From: Halobacteriales archaeon
GTDB taxonomy: Archaea; Thermoplasmatota; E2; JACPAO01; JAHFTW01
Assembly (NCBI GenBank): GCA_020201445.1
Contig: JAIVGU010000202.1
Location: forward strand, 1-7,633
Reading direction: 5' to 3'
DNA length: 7,633 nucleotides
Under the pieces are notes generated by a model, which saw only the letters and a list, made by a program, of their open reading frames with translations, did not search any database and had not been told where the DNA came from. Shown piece by piece: positions 5,565 through 7,633 of the stretch (position 1 is the first letter of the stretch; the number at the start of each line of letters is the position of its first letter). Position numbers and translations under genes: made by a program.

Positions 5565-6856
5565 TGCAGGTGTGCGACGACCTGAGCGCGCTGGACGAGG
5601 TGCTGGTGCGCCGCGCCGACCATGTCGAGGCGTTCCTCGCCTTCCACCGCGACCGGGTGCGCTGCCCCATCTACACCAGCGTCGACATCCGCCGCAACGC
5701 CACCAAGGCTGCGGTCGTGGACGCCAACGCCTTTCCCGCCGGCTTCAACAACCTGGCGCCGCGCAGCCGCCGCGTCGCCGCCCGGGTCGCGAAGGGCTAC
5801 CTCGGCCGCACCGCCCCCGGCACGCGCCGCATCCTCGTCCTGGCGGAGAGCCACACCCGCAACGCCGGCTACTTCGGCCACCTCGCGGTCCTGCGGGACA
5901 TCCTCGAGGAGGCCGGCTACGCGGTGACGTTGGGGACCTTGAGCCCCGACGTCGCGGACGGCCAACAGATGCCGACGCCGCTGGGCGGGAGCGTCACGCT
6001 GCACCGCGCCGTGCGGGAGGGCGACCGCCTCGTCGCCGGCGGGGAGGCGGCCGACCTCATCGTCCTCAACAACGACCTCTCCGACGGGATGCCGCCGGAG
6101 CTGGAGGGGCTCGCGCAGCCCATCACCCCGCCGCCCGCGATGGGCTGGCACCGCCGCCGCAAGTCGGAGCACTTCGCCGTCACCAGCCAACTGGCCGCGC
6201 ACCTGGGCCGCAAGGTCGGCTTCGACCCGTGGCTGCTGACCGCCGACTTCGAGCGCGTCGACGGCCTCGACTTCAAGGCGAAGTCCAACCTCGCCGCCGC
6301 GGCGCAGGCGGTCGACCGCGTGGTGGGCCGCGTGCAGGCCAAGTACGACGAGCACGGCCTCCGCCGCGCCCCCTCCGTCTTCGTCAAGGCCGACGCCGGC
6401 ACCTACGGCATGGCCATCACCACCGCCGCCTCCGGCGACGACCTGCTCGCCAGCCTTAACTCCCGCAGCCGCGAGCAGATGGACCGCGGCAAGGGGCGCG
6501 TCAAGACCACCTCCGTCATCGTGCAGGAGGCGGTTCCCACCGACATCCGCGGCGAGGCGGGCGTCGTGGCCGAGCCGGTCATCTACATGGTGTGCAGCCG
6601 CACCGTCGGCGGCTTCTACCGCGCCCACGCCGGCAAGGGGGACGCGGACAACCTGAACTCCCCGGGCAGCCGCTTCGAGCCGCTGGTGTTCCCGGGGCAG
6701 GAGGGCGAGCCGGCGCCGGGCGAGGTCGCGCTGGACCCCTGCTCGGCGCACGTCTACGCGGTGCTGGGGGAGATGGCGAGCATCGCCACCGGCTACGAGG
6801 CGCAGTTCATCGGCCGCGAGCCGGTGGTGCCGCACTTGCCGCTGCGCCTCCCCTGA
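5564..6856 (+). CDS. gshA: Glutamate--cysteine ligase (Acidithiobacillus-type GshA)
   Basis: The enzyme joins glutamate and cysteine with ATP to give gamma-glutamylcysteine, the first step of glutathione-type thiol synthesis. At 430 residues it matches the single-chain family first defined in Acidithiobacillus ferrooxidans (TIGR02049). Visible blocks are PIYTSVDIR (35-43) with DANAFPAGFNNL (53-64), ESHTRNAGYF (95-104), GWHRRRKSEHF (194-204), VKADAGTYGM (274-283), QEAVPT (321-326), AEPVIYMV (336-343) and GGFYRAHAGKGDADNLNSPG (349-368). The family is mostly known from proteobacteria, so if the host is an archaeon, transfer is likely. Base composition does not differ visibly from the neighbours, so any transfer is old. 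It overlaps the asnB stop by one base and has its own GGAGG. No glutathione synthetase is present in the window; the product may be used as gamma-glutamylcysteine itself or a derivative. Confidence 0.9.
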   Translation: MQVCDDLSALDEVLVRRADHVEAFLAFHRDRVRCPIYTSVDIRRNATKAAVVDANAFPAGFNNLAPRSRRVAARVAKGYLGRTAPGTRRILVLAESHTRNAGYFGHLAVLRDILEEAGYAVTLGTLSPDVADGQQMPTPLGGSVTLHRAVREGDRLVAGGEAADLIVLNNDLSDGMPPELEGLAQPITPPPAMGWHRRRKSEHFAVTSQLAAHLGRKVGFDPWLLTADFERVDGLDFKAKSNLAAAAQAVDRVVGRVQAKYDEHGLRRAPSVFVKADAGTYGMAITTAASGDDLLASLNSRSREQMDRGKGRVKTTSVIVQEAVPTDIRGEAGVVAEPVIYMVCSRTVGGFYRAHAGKGDADNLNSPGSRFEPLVFPGQEGEPAPGEVALDPCSAHVYAVLGEMASIATGYEAQFIGREPVVPHLPLRLP

Positions 6857-6872
6857 CCGGACTCGCCATTCG

Positions 6873-7000
6873 AGCGGATTCAGGTTGCCTCCGCGAAATC
6901 CGCGGTTCGGTGGGGCCGAAGCCGCGCCGACTGAACCGCGGATTCCGCGGATGACGCGGATTTCTTCCGTGGAATCTGCGCAATCCGCCGTGATTTGGTT
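6873..7000. repeat. CGCGGAT 9-mer inverted repeats between gshA and ctaB
   Basis: Two nested hairpin possibilities fill the spacer between convergent genes. Arms 6891-6907 and 6934-6950 pair over 16 of 17 positions (AACCGCGGATT-N-CGCGG) around a 26-base loop. The second arm continues as CGCGGATTC, CGCGGATGA, CGCGGATTT (6937-6963). It also faces an inverted, more diverged trio at 6965-6992, which on the reverse strand reads GGCGGATTG, CGCAGATTC, CACGGAAGA. The shared arm can therefore pair left or right but not both, a competing-structure layout. A lone plus-strand unit (AGCGGATTC) sits at 6873-6881. Position between the gshA and ctaB stops suggests a bidirectional terminator or 3'-end structure. 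Confidence 0.7.
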
Positions 7001-7006
7001 GGGGCG

Positions 7007-7633
7007 TCACGCCACCGGGAACGGCAGGAGCTGGTCGAGCATGAGCGCCAAGAGCAGCACGCCGAGGTACTGGATGGTGAACAGGAAGAAGGCGCGGTAG
7101 GCCCTCGGCGTTGGGGCGGACATCATCTCGACGGAGCGCACGAGCAGCGCGGAGCCGAGCAGGCACGCCGCGCCGAGGTAGATCCAGCCGGCGTGGCCGG
7201 AGAACACCAGGGCCAGCGAGAACGCCACGGTCAGGACGGAGTAGGCGACGACCTGGCGGCGGGTGCTGGCCTCGCCGCGCACGTTGGGCATCATCGGGTA
7301 GTCCGCGGCGCCGTAGTCGTCCTTGTAGAGCAGCGCGAGGGCCCAGAAGTGGGCGGGGGTCCAGAGGAACACCAGCAGGGCCAGGTCCCAGGCGGGGAGG
7401 CTCGCGGGCCACGCCAGGCCGCCGGTCGCGGCGCTCCAGCCGATGAGGGCGGGGAAGGAGCCGGCGAGGCCGCCGATGACGATGTTCTGCGGCGTCGTGG
7501 GCTTCAGGAGGACCGTGTAGACGAGGACGTAGTAGGCGATGGCGCCCAGGGTGAGCCACGCGGCGAGGTGCAGGCCGACGACGGCGAGGCTGGCGTAGGC
7601 GAGCGCGGCCATGACGGCGGCGTAGGCGACGGC
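7007..7633 (-). CDS. ctaB: Heme O synthase (protoheme IX farnesyltransferase), N-terminus outside window
   Basis: A polytopic UbiA-family prenyltransferase that attaches a farnesyl group to protoheme to make heme O, the precursor of heme A for terminal oxidases. The visible 208 residues run off the right edge; the frame is open to the last base, so the Met at 7612 is internal. Diagnostic segments are the YYVLVYTVLLKPTTPQNIVIGG stretch (written here only in part: VLLKPTTPQNIVIGG), then AGSFPALIGW, FLWTPAHFWALALLYKDDY with ADYPMM, GEASTRRQ, and several hydrophobic helices. TPAHFWAL replaces the more usual TPPHFWAL, a mild change. The first aspartate-rich motif, expected upstream, is off the window. 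The gene implies an aerobic respiratory chain with heme O/A oxidase and converges on gshA across the CGCGGAT repeat region. Confidence 0.94.
   Translation of the reverse strand, partial: AVAYAAVMAALAYASLAVVGLHLAAWLTLGAIAYYVLVYTVLLKPTTPQNIVIGGLAGSFPALIGWSAATGGLAWPASLPAWDLALLVFLWTPAHFWALALLYKDDYGAADYPMMPNVRGEASTRRQVVAYSVLTVAFSLALVFSGHAGWIYLGAACLLGSALLVRSVEMMSAPTPRAYRAFFLFTIQYLGVLLLALMLDQLLPFPVA

Noticed and set aside
6873..7000. CRISPR-like array from the repeated GCGGAT units
   Set aside because: Units are nine bases long, contiguous without spacers, and arranged in inverted arms. No cas genes are present.

Overview
The window is very GC-rich (about 70% by eye), densely packed DNA with nine protein genes, two of them cut by the window edges. 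I see no rRNA, tRNA, CRISPR array, transposase or integrase. An archaeal source is most likely, possibly a high-GC Thermoplasmatota-like lineage, though the lineage is only a guess. The evidence is a stand-alone diphthine--ammonia ligase (Dph6, an archaeal/eukaryotic function), first genes that lack a Shine-Dalgarno (SD) site, a TATA-like element about 27 bases before one such start, and an Asn-X-Ser/Thr-rich extracytoplasmic protein. Genes inside operons do carry GAGG/GGAGG sites. Two families, the GshA and heme O synthase, are common in bacteria and may have been transferred.

Layout, left to right. (1) Positions 1-869, plus strand: the end of an unrecognised Thr/Asn-rich, probably extracytoplasmic protein, overlapped by four bases by a small four-helix membrane protein. 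(2) Positions 943-1776, minus strand: NAD+ synthetase (nadE), convergent with the membrane gene. (3) Positions 1777-2040: a divergent intergenic region holding four copies of a T-tract-CCC element. (4) Positions 2041-2838, plus strand: a nitrilase-superfamily carbon-nitrogen hydrolase, possibly the separate glutaminase partner of NadE. (5) Positions 2930-3601, plus strand: dph6. (6) Positions 3667-6856, plus strand: a tight cluster of glutaredoxin-like protein, asparagine synthetase B and glutamate--cysteine ligase. (7) Positions 7007 to the right edge, minus strand: heme O synthase (ctaB), convergent with gshA.

Two functional themes stand out. One is nitrogen transfer by amidation: NadE with a candidate glutaminase, Dph6 (amidates diphthine with ammonia), and AsnB (glutamine-dependent amidation). 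The other is low-molecular-weight thiol chemistry: GshA makes gamma-glutamylcysteine, a glutaredoxin-like protein sits at the head of the same operon, and an AsnB-type amidotransferase lies between them. No glutathione synthetase (gshB) is present in the window.

Three intergenic spacers carry inverted arrays of a 9-base repeat whose unit differs at each site (CACGGANNN, CACGAANNN, CGCGGATNN). Two lie between convergent genes and could act as bidirectional terminators. The third precedes dph6 and may supply its promoter. These arrays and the T-tract elements upstream of nadE are the least explained parts of the window.
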